A stretch of 64,000 nucleotides of DNA from Plasmodium coatneyi (GCF_001680005.1 NC_033561.1:248001-312000), one strand, 5' to 3'; shown: positions 51,754 to 64,000, numbered from the stretch's first letter. The notes: generated by a model not told the origin, from the sequence alone. Made by a program: numbers and translations.

Positions 51754-52954
51754 CTAATAGTCCATAAAACCAAGATACATATTCCTTGATTTTCTGTGCA
51801 TCTCCATAATGTAGATCCATTTCCGTATTTTCTTGAAGAAAATTACTATTAATATGAACAGTAAAATGACTAACAAAACAGCAGAAATGGGTTCTTTGAA
51901 GGATGCAGCCAAAATTGCTCCCAAAAAAATAACGACGTGAGGAGCAAATATTTTATGCTTACACAAGAACGATTTCAACCGCTTAATTTTGGATCCTCTT
52001 ACAGAATCCAAATTATCTCCTTCATAATAACAATCTGATTTTAAGGCACGCATTAATTCTAAATCAATCTTTTTATTTATTTCGTAAGCAAATTTTCTTA
52101 CTTGGGGTGTGTACTTCCCAAATATTTTCCATTTAAGGCTATTCTTGTTAAAACCTTCCGATAACAATGATTTATATTGTTCTTCAATGGTCTCTTCGTC
52201 TAACTCCAACAAATCGGAAATATTTTTTCTTGAGTATCCATGATTTTCCTTAATTTCAATTTCTTCTTTACTTAGCAATCTACTATTGGGCTTCAAAATT
52301 GGCCAATCACTGTTGTGATTTTCCTTGGTACTCCATATTTCAACAGTGGCAACCGACTGAAAATGTTAGAACAGGAAATCAAAACGTGTACAAGGGTGTA
52401 ACTATAATAATGGAGATAATAAATTTCGCTCGGATAAAAAATATTCGCGGGACAAAAATGAAATAATGCAAAACACAAGCGGCGAGGAAACAGTTGGTCA
52501 ATAGAAAAAAAAAAACAGAACAAACAAACATACATACAAACAAAACAAACAAACAGAACAAACAAAACAAACTAGCAAACACACACAACAAACAAACAAA
52601 CAAACAGAACAAACAAACATACATACAAACAAAACAAACAAACAAACAAACAGAACAAACAAAACAAACAGAACAAACAAAACAAACAGAACAAACAAAA
52701 CAAACTAGCAAACACACACACATACACTCGTAAGGAATATCATTCGTTTTTCTTACACTGCTGAAGTAGTAGATTATCCATAATAATACAGTAACCTTAA
52801 AAATTTCTGTAAGGAATAGGAACCTCCTTGATTTTGGCGAGATGTGACCATTCGTAAAAGTCGCTGAAGCTTTAGTAAAAAATCTTTTAACTATGCGCTT
52901 ACACTGTACATTAAACTTATCAGATCTGCTATTATTTGTATCAATTTTCTTCAT
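51754..52954 (-). CDS. Short fam-d-like exported membrane protein
   Basis: Exon 1 (52757-52954) encodes 66 residues, ending with the hydrophobic LTEIFKVTVLLWIIYYFSS and an AGT|GTAAGA donor. Exon 2 (51754-52356) follows an ACATTTTCAG acceptor in phase 0; the product is about 266 residues. The R-x-L core is RLLSKE at residues 92-97, off the canonical spacing by one residue. The rest is the conserved C-terminal block of the local family: LSEGFNKNSLKWKIFGKY, KKIDLELMRALKSD, then HKIFAPHVVIFLGAILAASF and AVLLVILLFILIVIFF as two membrane helices and a basic end (KKIRKWIYIMEMHRKSRN). Its 400-base intron is about half tandem repeat. This is the minimal member of the family here: export signal plus membrane block with almost no linker. 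Confidence 0.82.
52505..52722. repeat. CAAA/AGAACAAAC tandem repeat inside the intron
   Basis: Imperfect AACAAACAAACAGAACAAAC units make up this block. A longer module running from ACATACATACAAACAAAACA to CTAGCAAACACACAC is present twice, the second copy expanded. The minus strand reads as Phe/Val/Cys/Leu-rich frames with no meaning. Confidence 0.92.
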
Positions 52955-55900
52955 AATTATTTTCTATTTGATCAAATTAGCAATATTTATGGTACATTAT
53001 TAAGCAACATAAATATTATTGCTGTGTGGGGAGGAACAAATATTTTTAAAAAAATATTTGGCTAAATAAGTATACTAAATAATGTACACTACAAAATACT
53101 ATAACATAATGACATTGCTTAGTTATATTAACTTAATATATGTTTAAAACATATATGTAATTAATTGGATCGCACATTTCATTGTGCTTTCTTAATTAAT
53201 ATGTTAACAAAAAAGTACGCTACGCGTAAATATATATGTATGTATACCAATATACAATACATATGAACATGAGCATTAAATATAATTCTTACATATTTGT
53301 ATGTGCTATTATATGTAAGCTCACATATATATAACACAATACATATCAAGCTCAAAGAATATTCGTGAAAGTAAATTTAAAACAAACATTACAGTTAAAA
53401 TAAAAATATAATTATACTGCTGATACATGAAAAAACGAACTTTATATTTAAAAAAAAATCATTAAATAGGTAAGGATTCCTTTACTAACCCGCTGAACTT
53501 CATAAAGTTGCGTGGTCGAGCATTGCATGTATTGCCACATATATAACAAAAGTCACCGGAAACGAAATATACACCCCATGTATAACTCTGTACATATTGC
53601 CTAAATATATATAAATTCCTTTTATATAAACATGTGCTTCCTTCATGTAAACTAACAATTTAACCCCCAAGCATAGAGAGCAGGAAATGAACTAACACAA
53701 ACAACATACCTATATCACGTAAAATGGAATAATTACAAATTCTTCCAAATAAGAGGAAAAATATGAGTTATATTTCCCTTTTAAATATGTTAAATGGAAA
53801 ATATTTATTGTACTTTTTTTCAATTATTAATAGGTTCAAAAACAGCAAAGGAAATAAAAAGTGTATAATATGTAAAAAAGGTTCATATATATACATTTGT
53901 TCATACATGCAATTAGTTTTTCTTTTCCTTTATAAAAGGCTATCAAAATGATTATTTTTAAACATTGAAACAGCAAATTAGGGGTAGAAACAGCGAAAAA
54001 ATTTTACAAACATTTTTTTACAATAAAGAAAAAAATATAATAATAAATATAATAAAATGTTAATTTAATCTATTTGTAAGAAATCAAAGGGTTTCAACGG
54101 CAATCCCAAGTGTTAAAAAATAAATAATGAGAAAAGAGATTTGAGCCAAGTGACGACACAAGGGGAGGGAAATAACATTTGCACAACAAGTAGCAAAATA
54201 AATTTTTTTTTTTAATGTGTTTTAAAATTTGTACAATTCTCATTTTTATTTATTTATTTATTTATTTATTTATTTTATTATTTTTTTTTTTTTACTTTTT
54301 TTTTGTAATATTTTGGGAAAAGCTAATGGCTAAATACCCTAATAATTATTATTTTCCAATAAGTTTCCATTTTTTAAATATAAAGGTGTTCGCAATTTTC
54401 CGTTGTTTCCCCAATTAATTGTAGTTATAAATACCTATACGTTAATCTATATTTTATATTTTTAAGCAAAGAAAAATTAAAAGCATTTGCATGCAGGCAA
54501 GGTAGTATTTCCTAATCGCAAAAAATTGTTTCAGAGCACAGGTATATCATACTGAAGTGGTCATTCCAAAGCAGGTCCATAAATTATGGTGTTTGTTAAG
54601 ATTCTACGTTGTGGTCGACAATTTTCCTTTTAAAAAAAAAAAATAATAACAATAAAAGCAAAGGGGAAAAGACGCATTCCATTGGTTATTCCACTGCTGA
54701 GTGTTATTGTGATTAAAAAAAGGAAATCGGTGTGGAACGGAAATCGTACATGGATCGAACTGGGTTTTTTCAACACCATTAAAGTATAATTAAATCAATG
54801 TTTTGTGGATGATGCTGAATTTCAGTTTTGCTTTTCCCAAGAATGCCCTAACGCTATTAACGCGACACATGCTAATATATGTAATCGCGGAAAACTCTTA
54901 ATTTTGTAATTATGGATGATTAATTTGAACTTAATTCAAGGACTGCGAGGACATAATCTGTTTTATTACTTAGAAAAGCAACTTGCTAGGGGACGCAATT
55001 TGTAATAATATACGCAAGTTACAACTCAGGACAAGCAGTACACTGAAAGGAAAAAAACACATTTCTGTGTGCCCTCATCTGCTCAACTTCCATACTATGC
55101 GCTAAAATTTAGAACAACGGAATAAGGAAAATTCGAAAAAAAATACTCAAAAACATTAAATATAAAAAATGTGCTTTCTTGTGATATCTTTTTGTGTAAA
55201 AAAATACCTTATTGTGACAAATAATAGTACTGTGTCATGTTGTCATTTTGATTAAAATACTTAGGAAAAAGGAAATGGCTTCCGAAAAATACTACCCATG
55301 GAAGGATATTAAAATGTAGTCGCACACTGTAGATATTTTAACGTGATACAGGTGCACATCCTAACTTCAACTTCTAACAACACATTGTTCGTGCAGTGGT
55401 TAATTACGGCAAACCAATAATTCCCTACTTTACACAGTTTTTGTCCTTTTATGTTTTTCTTACATAACGCTGTAGCTCGTTCCTTCCTTACATCGAACTT
55501 ACAAGGAACGATCTGCACAATGTTCCAAATAATTACAGAGTTGTCCCTAACTCTGCACGCCCTTTTTTGCACACATTAACAAAATCTACTTGAAGAAAAT
55601 GCAGCGAACAACATTCTTCAAAGTGTTCGCATTCGATTTAGCCATTTTTCTTTGCTTAATTCTGCTCATTTAATTTCCTAACTTGTAAATAACAAAATAC
55701 AAAACTTCTGTTCTCTAATTAACATCCATTTCAATTTAAAGCGCGATACAATCGTTCAAAAGTTATGGGGAAGAAAAATAAAAATAGAGGACATTCCTTC
55801 GCATTTCTTTAAAATTTAATTATATGCTATTACCGATAATTTAGTGTAACTGAATTATAAAAACCAGACATTAATGGGATCATGCAACATGTAACGTGTG

Positions 55901-56579
55901 TCATCAGCACATGTATATATATGTATATAAATTAAAAAAATGATAAGAGCCTAAAGACAAAAATTGCGCATCGTTAATACAAGTAAAAAATATATAAAAT
56001 GAAAACGTGTACAACCAATGGAACAACCCATTGAGTTAAAAATTAATAATATATACACAAAATAAAACGTGTTAATAAAATAAAAATTGGCTAATGTCAT
56101 AGATGCTTTAAGTGAATATATTCTTTCCCTAAATTATCCTAATTTCTATAAGCAAAAAAGATTTAGCATATAAGGTAAATCACTTTAAGTGAATTATTCC
56201 TTTAGCTAAAAAACCATCTAGGATAGTACTTTTTGTCCTCAAGGATTCATCCATTTTATCATTTTCCCATTCTTTCATTAAGAAATAAAACGTATACATT
56301 AAAACGCACATTCATATTCCATTCATTATGCTACCACGGTATATATAATATATTATAAAGAGAAAAACAAAGTTCCATTAAAGTATCTTTGTCAGACGAT
56401 ACAATATATTATCATATGCAAACCACTTGGTAGACATGCAATTCTTCTAATTATGGATATGAAGTTTATTTCGATAGTATTCTAAATGCCTCGAAATGTT
56501 TTTAATTTAATTTGGTGTTTTTTTTTTTTTTTTTTTTGCACATTTTTATATATTTTTTTTTTTTTTTTTTAATTTTTAA
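52955..56579. other. Long intergenic region
   Basis: Upstream flank of the short fam-d-like gene, then AT-rich spacer. A (TTTA)n run at 54246-54276 is followed by a T run, and there are T runs at 56517-56537 and 56555-56570. A frame at 55309-55572 (minus) is cysteine-containing but has no family match. No RNA gene recognised. Confidence 0.55.
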
Positions 56580-57391
56580 GTGGCTTTCGTGAACCTTTTT
56601 TATCAGGTCGGCAGTTTCTTTGGAATCAGCGGCTGGCTTAGCATCTTCAGTCTTTTTATCATCGGCGCCCTTTTCAGCTTCTTCTTCTGTTTCTTTGTCT
56701 TCCTCTTCTTTTATCGTTTTAGCAGAAAATATATTTTCTTCTAAATCATTGCTTACATGCTTATTGGACTATTCACTTCCTTTTATGTTTTTTTTTAAGC
56801 CTGTTTGATTTTCCCCTTACACTTTTGAACATTTCTGCATAACATTTCTCCTTTGGGATAGATTTTTCCGCATAATCTTTTTTTGTTGAATTTTGTAACG
56901 AATCATTCTTACCATGGATAACAATTGTCTTTTGTTTCATCTCGTCTTTTGCTACATCTAAGACCTCTTTTTTCGACATTTCAGATGCAACCATATTTTC
57001 ATGCTCAGTTTTCTTGTTCATTATTTTTTCTATTGATTCTTTTGCCTCGTGAACTAGTTTCGTAATTTCTTCTTCCTTACCGAATATTTCCACAGCATTT
57101 GTTGTTTCCATATACTTCTTTTTCCTTTTCATCCTTTTGCATTAACACTTCTACTCCTGCTCATGTTTCCATTTCGTTTGACAGCTCTTGATTCATAAGC
57201 ATTATGTCTAACGTTACTAATTTATTCACATTCTCTTCATTATTAAAATGTTCATCTTTACAAGCTAATTTTTCCGTTAAATCATCGCTTTTCTTTAATA
57301 TTTCTTCAACCGAGCTTATTTCTATGTCCCAAAGAACTGTGTCTCCTTTTAATATATTTCCCCCCTTCTCTATTTCTTCACCCTCAGAGAA
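56580..57391 (-). pseudogene. Decayed acidic/coiled-coil coding remnant
   Basis: Three consecutive minus-strand stretches in different frames are strongly codon-like. The first is 57391 to about 57166 (FSEGEEIEKGGNILKGD, SSVEEILKKSDDLTEKL), ending at TGA. The second is 57132-56773 (EIFGKEEEITKLVHEAKESI), ending at TGA. The third is about 56760-56580 (DLEENIFSAKTIKEEEDKET, DAKPAADSKETADLIKKVHE). The composition is Glu/Lys-rich throughout. The simplest reading is one former exon broken by at least two frameshifts or stops. It lies directly downstream of the exported protein gene at 57.4-59.6 kb, separated by two stop codons and a 7-A run, so it may be that gene's former 3' part. Confidence 0.6.
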
Positions 57392-57398
57392 TTAGTCA

Positions 57399-59624
57399 TC
57401 ATTTTTTTGTACACCCTCCTTTAAAGGGGCACCCTTTTTTTCCCATGCTCTGATCTTTATATGGGCAATCTGCCTTTCCTGCACATTTATCACCTTCAGT
57501 TTTTTGAGCTTTATATGGGCAGTCTGCCTTTCCGGCACATTTATCACCTTCAGTTTTTTGAGTTTTATATGGGCAATCTGCCTTTCCGGCACATTTATCA
57601 CCTTCAGTTTTTTGAGCTTTATATGGACATTCACTTTTTTCTGAACATTTCTTCATATAGGGGCACCCCGTTTTTTTCGCACAATCCTCTTTTTCTGCAT
57701 TTTGATCTTTGGATGGACATCCATACTTTTTTAAAGGTATACCAGTAAATGGGCATCTTTCGAATTCGACAGAATCTTCTTTATTTTCACTCTTACCTTT
57801 ACATGGATGTCCTTCATTTTCCTTCTTCTTTTCTTTAGAGGGGCATCCCAAATTTTTTGAACACTCGCCTCCTTCGGTGCATTCGTCTTTTTTTACATTT
57901 TTGTCCTTATATGGACATTCACTTTTTACTGTAGAGTCATCCTTTTTTGTGCAGTCCTCCTTAAACGGACATCCCTTCTTTTCTTTATTATCACCCATAA
58001 ATGGACATCCTTTCTTTTCTGTATTATCACCCATAAATGGACATCCTTTCTTTTCTGTATTATCACCCATAAATGGACATCCTTTCTTTTCTGTATTATC
58101 ACCCATAAATGGGCATCCCTTCTTTTCTGTATTATCACCCATAAATGGACATCCCTTCTTTTCTGTATTATCACCCATAAATGGACATCCCTTCTTTTCT
58201 GTATTATCACCCATAAATGGACATCCCTTCTTTTCTGTATTATCACCCATAAATGGACATCCTTTCTTTTCTATATTCTTTTCATCAATTTCTTCTGCTT
58301 TTGCTTTTTTTTTTTCATCGTCATCATCATTATCATCATCGTCGTCATCATCCTTATCCTTTTTACCCTTATCTTTGTCATCCTTACCGTCCTTATCCTT
58401 GTCATCCTTGCCATCCTTATCCTTGTCATCCTTGCCGTCCTTATCCTTGTCATCCTTGCTGTCCTTATCCTTGTCATCCTTGCTGTCCTTATCCTTGTCA
58501 TCCTTGCCATCCTTATCCTTGTTATCCTTGCCGTCCTTATCCTTGTCATCCTTGCTGTCCTTATCCTTGTCATCCTTGCTGTCCTTATCCTTGTCATCCT
58601 TGCTGTCCTTATCCTTGTCATCCTTGCTGTCCTTATCCTTGTCATCCTTGCTGTCCTTATCCTTGTCATCCTTGCTGTCCTTATCCTTGTCATCCTTGCC
58701 GTCCTTATCCTTGTCATCCTTGCCGTCCTTATCCTTGTCATCCTTATCCATGGGATCATAGCTACCAGTTTCATTTCCTCTCTGTAGCTCATCGTAGTTT
58801 CCCGTGCTTTCCCAATTTACATTATTTGTGTGGAAAATAAGAGGTTCGTTCCCCTGGGAGGAATTCAAGTCATTATTAATATCATTGTATACGTTATAAA
58901 TGTCCTGAATATTATCATAAATGTTGGTATTTTCCTTTCCCTTTTTTGGAAAGTGGTCCTTAAACTTCGCCTTCTCTGTGTTGTGATCTGAGTCCATTTT
59001 TTCCTCCTTACCATTTAATTTCGTTCCTAATTTGTTGAATCTCGACTTTATATTACTCTCTCTGAGGTAATTCTTACCAGGGAAACCCATGGCAGGATTA
59101 TCAACATGGCTCACTCTTTCCATGTACTCAGTTTCCACTAATATTCGATTACCACTGCTGGGGGCATTCTTCAGCAGGACATTACCCCAATCGCACGATT
59201 CATTAGAGGTGCACTAAGAAAAAAATAAAAAAAGGGAAGCACATTAATCAAGTGCAGAAATACATAAATGTATACACACAAGTGCTATAATCACTAGCTT
59301 ATCGCATAATGCCCCATTTTACACAAACAAAATTTGTTCAATAAGTGTAAACACGGGAGTAACACCCAAACAGACAAGCACCGAAAAAGAAAAATGCTAT
59401 TCTTATCTTACACTACTACTAGGGTTCTGTAGATTCCATATTAAAAATGCAACAATAAAAATATTAAGGAGCAAAAACCATTTATTTAGTGCACCCTTAA
59501 GGTTACATTTCCCAAACGTTTCAACATCAGCAGTTACAGAAATTTCCGATGAATTTTCCTTTTTCCCATTTTTCGACATTTTGTGTAAACCTTTATATTT
59601 CTCCCCAAACATTTTAAGTTTCAT
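57399..59624 (-). CDS. Exported protein with Asp/Lys octapeptide and Cys-containing repeats
   Basis: Exon 1 (59412-59624) encodes 71 residues with a hydrophobic segment (KWFLLLNIFIVAFLIW), donor AGT|GTAAGA. Exon 2 (57399-59213) follows a TTTTTTCTTAG acceptor in phase 0, giving about 675 residues. PEXEL RILVE is at residues 94-98. Three repeat zones follow: about fifteen DKDKDSKD octapeptides (residues about 226-353) running into an Asp-rich tract; nine EKKGCPFMGDNT dodecapeptides (about 386-490); and diverged CPF/CPY units ending with four EGDKCAGKADCPYKAQKT-type units (about 603-663). Each Cys unit keeps a G/D/E-C-P-[FY] core. There is no second membrane segment, so it is likely soluble in the red-cell cytosol or bound at its membrane. 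Function unknown; metal or disulphide chemistry of the repeated CP pairs is speculation. Confidence 0.85.
57440..57625 (-). repeat. 45-54 base coding repeat (EGDKCAGKADCPYKAQKT)
   Basis: Three to four close copies encode EGDKCAGKADCPYK followed by AQKT, TQKT or DQSM. The last copy runs into GKKGCPFKGG near the stop. Confidence 0.9.
57960..58270 (-). repeat. 36-base coding repeat (GCPFMGDNTEKK)
   Basis: Nine units, nearly identical in DNA sequence, encode GCPFMGDNTEKK with only a K/T change in the last copy. The complementary strand is open too because of the repeat. Confidence 0.95.
58370..58750 (-). repeat. 24-base coding repeat (KDDKDKDS)
   Basis: About fifteen units of 24 bases encode KD[DN]KDKD[SG]. 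All other frames are open over the block because of the short period, so overlapping frames here carry no information. Confidence 0.95.
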
Positions 59625-62600
59625 ACAAGAAAAATCAGCTATAAATATCGTTGTTTTAGTTATTTCTATTTTTTTTTTTCCTTTCCCTTTTGATTTATAG
59701 ATAATTCGCGAAAGAGAGCAAAAATACCTTTAATATTTTTTTTCACAATAATATTATTTCAAGAAAAAGTTATAAAAATACCTTGCACATTCGAACAGTT
59801 AAGTTGAAATAATTTCAAGAAATATTTTGTGAAGTAAAAATTAGCTACACAATAACAATAAAGAGTTTATTATTACGCGTAAGTTAAGATACTCCTCAGA
59901 AAAATATCTGAATGGTAAAGCGAAATATGTGTACGTGAAATTTCGTGTACACTCAAAAAGAAATTGGTGAGTCCGTCGGTGAGTGGGTGAATTCGCTAAT
60001 TCGTTAATTCGATAACTGATTCGTTAATTCGAAAACTGATTCGTGAATTCCACGATGGCTGGCTGAACCCGTGAAGGAATAGCTCTTAAAAGAGCTGCCT
60101 CTTGGGGCACAATCTAGAATCCCCTGAACACTTACGTGAAGGTATGAGGGTACCTATGTTCTTTCAGGTGTAATATATATTCGCAAAAAAGTTCACGTAC
60201 CGCTCAGTATTAAAAAGTTAGAATACCAATAGTGTGTAAGGTGACATCCATAAAGAAAAACGATATTATTAACACCCAGTCAGTCTCAGGAAATTACGCC
60301 TCCCTACACATTCTTGGGTGTATAAATCCTTCAAAGTTATAACTACAATATATTTTCTGCTTTATGAAAAAGCGTAATTGAGCATATGCTCATGCATGAG
60401 CAATCTTAAGAACTGGAGCAGCTATATGCATATATATAAATGTGCTACATAAGCTACGATAAAATAAAATGAGCTCAGTGCTGTGTAATAAGCCCCATTC
60501 GCATGGATGCAATAGAGCAGCGTGAACCAATACAATACAGCCGTAATGCGCTACGGCTACTTAAAGTGGTTCTATTCTACTGCATTTGCCATACTTATTC
60601 TTCCCCCTCGATGTATAATACTTATGGATGCTCACAAATTAGTAGGGAAAAAAAACGGTAGAAATGCTTCCACCAAGAGTAGGTTCAAAAGGGGTGTGAG
60701 TCCGGTTTCTCCTAGCGAAAATACCTTCACGCGAATTCGACGCGCAGGTGAAATATATAGCACCGGAAAATATAAGGCCGGAAAAACCGAGAAAAAGTAA
60801 ATTCGTCGCTATTAAGCATTTTATACATACATGCATATATACACATATATACACATATATATACATATATATATATAATCACATGCACATAAGTGTGTGC
60901 GTGGGGAAGCCCTCCTTTTAGAGCCTTTTTTAGCACTCGCCTTTTCTTCCATTTTTAACCTTAACCACTTTGCACAGCCACACATGCAGTTCAAATGTTT
61001 CCTTCATTAGAAATGATCCCCTTAATTAACTCACCAAAAAATTGCGTATATTCTTACGTTTTTTCTCTTAAGACCCACAAGAATGCGAACAATTATCATT
61101 ATGATTGGAACTGTATTTTTAAGAACACTTCGAATAAATATAATTCTTCATTTATTTTATAATGTTAAACTGAGAAATTATTTGTACTATTCATTTCGCT
61201 ATACATTCCTCACATATTTTGGAATGTGTTATTTTCCTCAACTGCTCATGTAAATGAAGCGCAAAAAAAAATGCGCGCAATTTTGCAATGTGTTTTTTGA
61301 TAAGAAAATTTTAAACGGTTCAGCGTGACACAGAATATATAATAAATAATCAACACATGTAAATGGTTCCATCGATTATTTATTTTTTTATTTTTTCACC
61401 TGGTGTAAGGATCATTTTAGGTTCCCATTTAACTGTCCTGCTTATTATTATTGCTATCTCAAAATGCAGCTCGCCCAGGTATAAATATGTACACGTGAAG
61501 GAATATATTTTTAATGAAGAAATGCAACCCTGGGGCCGTCTAAGGTAAAAGAACACAGCACCATGAAAATACTCATTGAAATGGGTAAAAAGGAAACTAT
61601 ATTTCCCCATCCCTGCATAAGGGTAAACTGCTAAGAAACATGTCATCAATCCTTTTAAAAAAATGATAAAGCCAAACAAATGTAACAACATGTAGCAGGG
61701 TTGGGTATTTTCCCCAAAGGAATGTAAGCATATTTTCTCCTTAATCATTCTGCTTTCTTTTCTAAGCTCATCATAATTGCCCCGCCTCTACGGGTGCCTG
61801 ACCTCATGGGGTCGTCTTTCCATTTGTACGAAACCTTTTTATATTTGCGTCCTTAACATGCATGTGCAAAGCTAATTTCTATTAAGCAATCTTTCTAAAA
61901 TATGATCTAACAGAACAATATTTACAACAGCGCAAATCGCACACGTAAATAGGTGCGTAAGACTTGAATTTCACGTGTCGTCCAATTTGCGCAATGGGAA
62001 AGATTAAGCGCATTACACCATAAGTGTACGCATCAAACATTAGCAACCACCGCAAGGAAATCTACGCAAATAAAGCAACATTCCTTACCATCGTGTAAAT
62101 ATTTTATCCTCATGTTCATTTCGCCATATATGAACACATTTAGAAACCCTCATACGTTTGGACACACATCTAACTGGCAAAAAAAAATTTTGATATACAA
62201 ATTAAGAATCATTTATAAGGAGAAAATGCAATATTCTATTTTGTAAAATATAATCCTATAGAAGTAAAATTTTATGCCTTCCTGTGTATTGCGCATCCAG
62301 CTTAGCAGTGATAGTTATCTAAAAGGAATTTTAATTACTAAAAAAAATTTATAAGAATTTGCGCAATGTTGTATATGCTCTTCAATTTATTTAAAATAAA
62401 TTACCATAAAATGTGTAATAGGTGTTCTGATCTCCATATCATGTTTGAAAAAATGAAAAGAAAATGTCGCCATGCATCACTGTGCTGAATGATCCTTCAC
62501 AGGGTGATATATAATATATACATATATATATGCATATATAAATATATTTATGTACATAATACTTCCCCGTTTTCATATCATATATGTAAGAGTATAGTTA

Positions 62601-64000
62601 ACGCCAAAATGTCTATACTCAAATCGGCTCCATCCCATCGGAAGAAAAACAAATTATGGCACATTCTTTGAACTGCTGGATGGCTAAATCGGATATCAAA
62701 AAAATATTTAAATAGGCAGAACCGCGTAAAGTACTATTTTTACATGTATATCCTTAGTGTCCTCCCTCACATACGAACTATTTATTTTTTGCTTTGTATA
62801 TTGGCTCTAGCGAATTCCGTTTATTTGCATAATACTATCCTTAAGAATTGAAACATAGTAACATAGGGGCATTACCCACAGGTGTATTTGTGCGCATATA
62901 ATCAACCGATCAACCAGTCAATGGTATATTCTAGCACAAACATAAAGGGGATATACACATGCGGGATGGATTTTTTCCTTTGTGCAAAATGCATCCACCT
63001 ATCCCGTGGGAAGGCTAACACAACCTAGAGAAGCATAAATTACGGCCTTTTTTCCTTAGACCATTTGAATTTCTTTCCTTTTGTTCATATAGCTTATTCA
63101 CACATGCTAAGTATTTACCGTTATATATACACGGCAAAAAAAACATGACCGCGCCCCGGTTACATTTGCGAACATCGCAGTTGTCTAGCTAAAATGAAAT
63201 GATTAAATAAACCATAGACTTCTTCTTCATTGTCATTTGAACGAATTATGCAAATTTATATAACCTTATATTTGTATTCAAACAAATATGCATCGATATG
63301 TGTGCTCATATGAGCATATATAGACCTTCATGCTCAGTGCGGATCGGTCCCACTTGGTGTCACGAAAGCGCCAATACGAATGTATATGTATGTGCATATG
63401 TGTAATCTTACAATACTACATGGCGAAAATAATGACGCCACTCACAATCACCCGCTTAGCCTGGGAAATACACTTTCTATTTTATGGCAAAGCGTAAGAA
63501 CACACAGTACATAAAAGGTGGAAAATGTGTTCTGCCTTAAAACTGGCTATCCAATTTTTTTATAGAATCCCTTTTGTAAGTTCATGCCATCACGCAATAT
63601 ATATTTGTCCTGCCGCATTGACCCTTTCATCAATGTTATCCTGACGCCCCGAATGGGTGTGTTAAGGATACTTTGTCCTTTCGCTCACTTAGACTTCTTT
63701 TAATGTAGAAATAAGTTTTTAGGAACAAATTGGCACGTCTAAATTATTGGTTATGTTTCCCCGTTTTACGCACAGCACACAACGAGTGCATTATTTTTTT
63801 TACCTTACATGTGTAGTGTACAGGTGCTTACTAACCTGTAACCAAGCTACGCTGCTATTAATTGCGCCTTAATAAAACGAATTCCTGCTCATATAAATAA
63901 GTATAAAATAGAAATATACGTTTCTAATGTATGAAGCACTTTTACCACCATAAGCTGTGCGCACTCGAGGGGATACGTAGCAGCATAATAACCTAACAGT
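59625..64000. other. Terminal region with no recognised gene
   Basis: Upstream flank of the Asp/Lys-repeat gene, then about 4 kb of spacer. A small direct repeat, roughly ATTCGTTAATTCGATAACTG, occurs two to three times at 59988-60050. Frames at 60522-60800 (plus) and 61380-61748 (minus) are open but lack family resemblance, PEXEL motifs or splice partners. A (TA)/(ACATAT) run is at 60830-60880. Confidence 0.55.

Noticed and set aside
55309..55572. 87-codon minus-strand frame with several cysteines.
   Set aside because: No start exon, signal or known motif; composition matches the surrounding spacer.
57709..58840. Plus-strand frames of 195-350 codons rich in Ser/Leu or Cys/Pro/His, and minus-strand frames in other phases.
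   Set aside because: All are shadows of the 24- and 36-base repeats of the exported protein gene.
61363..61748. Overlapping open frames on both strands near 61.5 kb.
   Set aside because: Neither has a PEXEL, conserved motif or convincing splice partner; chance openness in a slightly less AT-rich stretch.

Overview
The window is an AT-rich subtelomeric-type segment of a malaria parasite (Plasmodium), most likely from the simian-parasite clade that includes P. knowlesi and P. coatneyi, with P. vivax as a close relative. Three things support this. There are KIR-type variant antigen genes, interstitial telomere-like repeats (GGGTTTA/GGGTTCA), and a Duffy-binding-protein (DBP/EBL) gene. The last lies among PHIST, fam-d-like and other two-exon genes that encode PEXEL-bearing exported proteins. 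I see no bacterial-type operons, rRNA, tRNA or CRISPR. Exon boundaries below were read from GT/AG sites, reading phase and hydrophobic first exons; none was checked against transcripts.

Layout. 0.2-5.9 kb: two KIR-family genes on the minus strand, one apparently with two KIR domains and one with an unusual mucin-like stalk exon. 9.4-10.85 kb: a repeat-bearing PEXEL protein gene (minus). 12.88-14.2 kb: a block of degenerate telomere-like DNA followed by two further tandem arrays; a short inverted telomere-like remnant lies at 19.1-19.25 kb. Between them, at 16.1-18.1 kb (plus), is a PHIST-type exported protein gene with two different octapeptide repeat blocks. 20.6-21.8 kb: a small fam-d-like exported protein gene. 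25.3-26.1 kb: a broken PEXEL gene. 28.4-31.9 kb: the DBP/EBL invasion ligand gene, followed at 32.1-32.6 kb by a minisatellite in its upstream region. 36.3-37.4 kb (plus): a short PHIST gene. 38.4-39.9 kb: a pir (VIR-like) gene broken by one in-frame stop. 41.2-46.65 kb: a very large fam-d-like exported protein gene. 49.8-50.7 kb: a fam-d-like pseudogene. 51.75-52.95 kb: an intact short fam-d-like gene with a repeat-filled intron. 56.6-57.4 kb: a decayed coding remnant. 57.4-59.6 kb: an exported protein with Asp/Lys and Cys repeats. 59.7-64 kb: no gene recognised.

Taken together, the window holds three functional classes. The first is variant surface antigens (KIR, pir). The second is effectors sent into the host red cell; they share one architecture: a short first exon with a recessed hydrophobic segment, a phase-0 intron, then an R-x-L-type export motif near the start of exon 2. 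The third is one merozoite invasion ligand (DBP). At least three genes are broken (25.3, 38.4 and 49.8 kb), plus a fourth decayed remnant (56.6 kb), which fits the rapid turnover expected of subtelomeric DNA.
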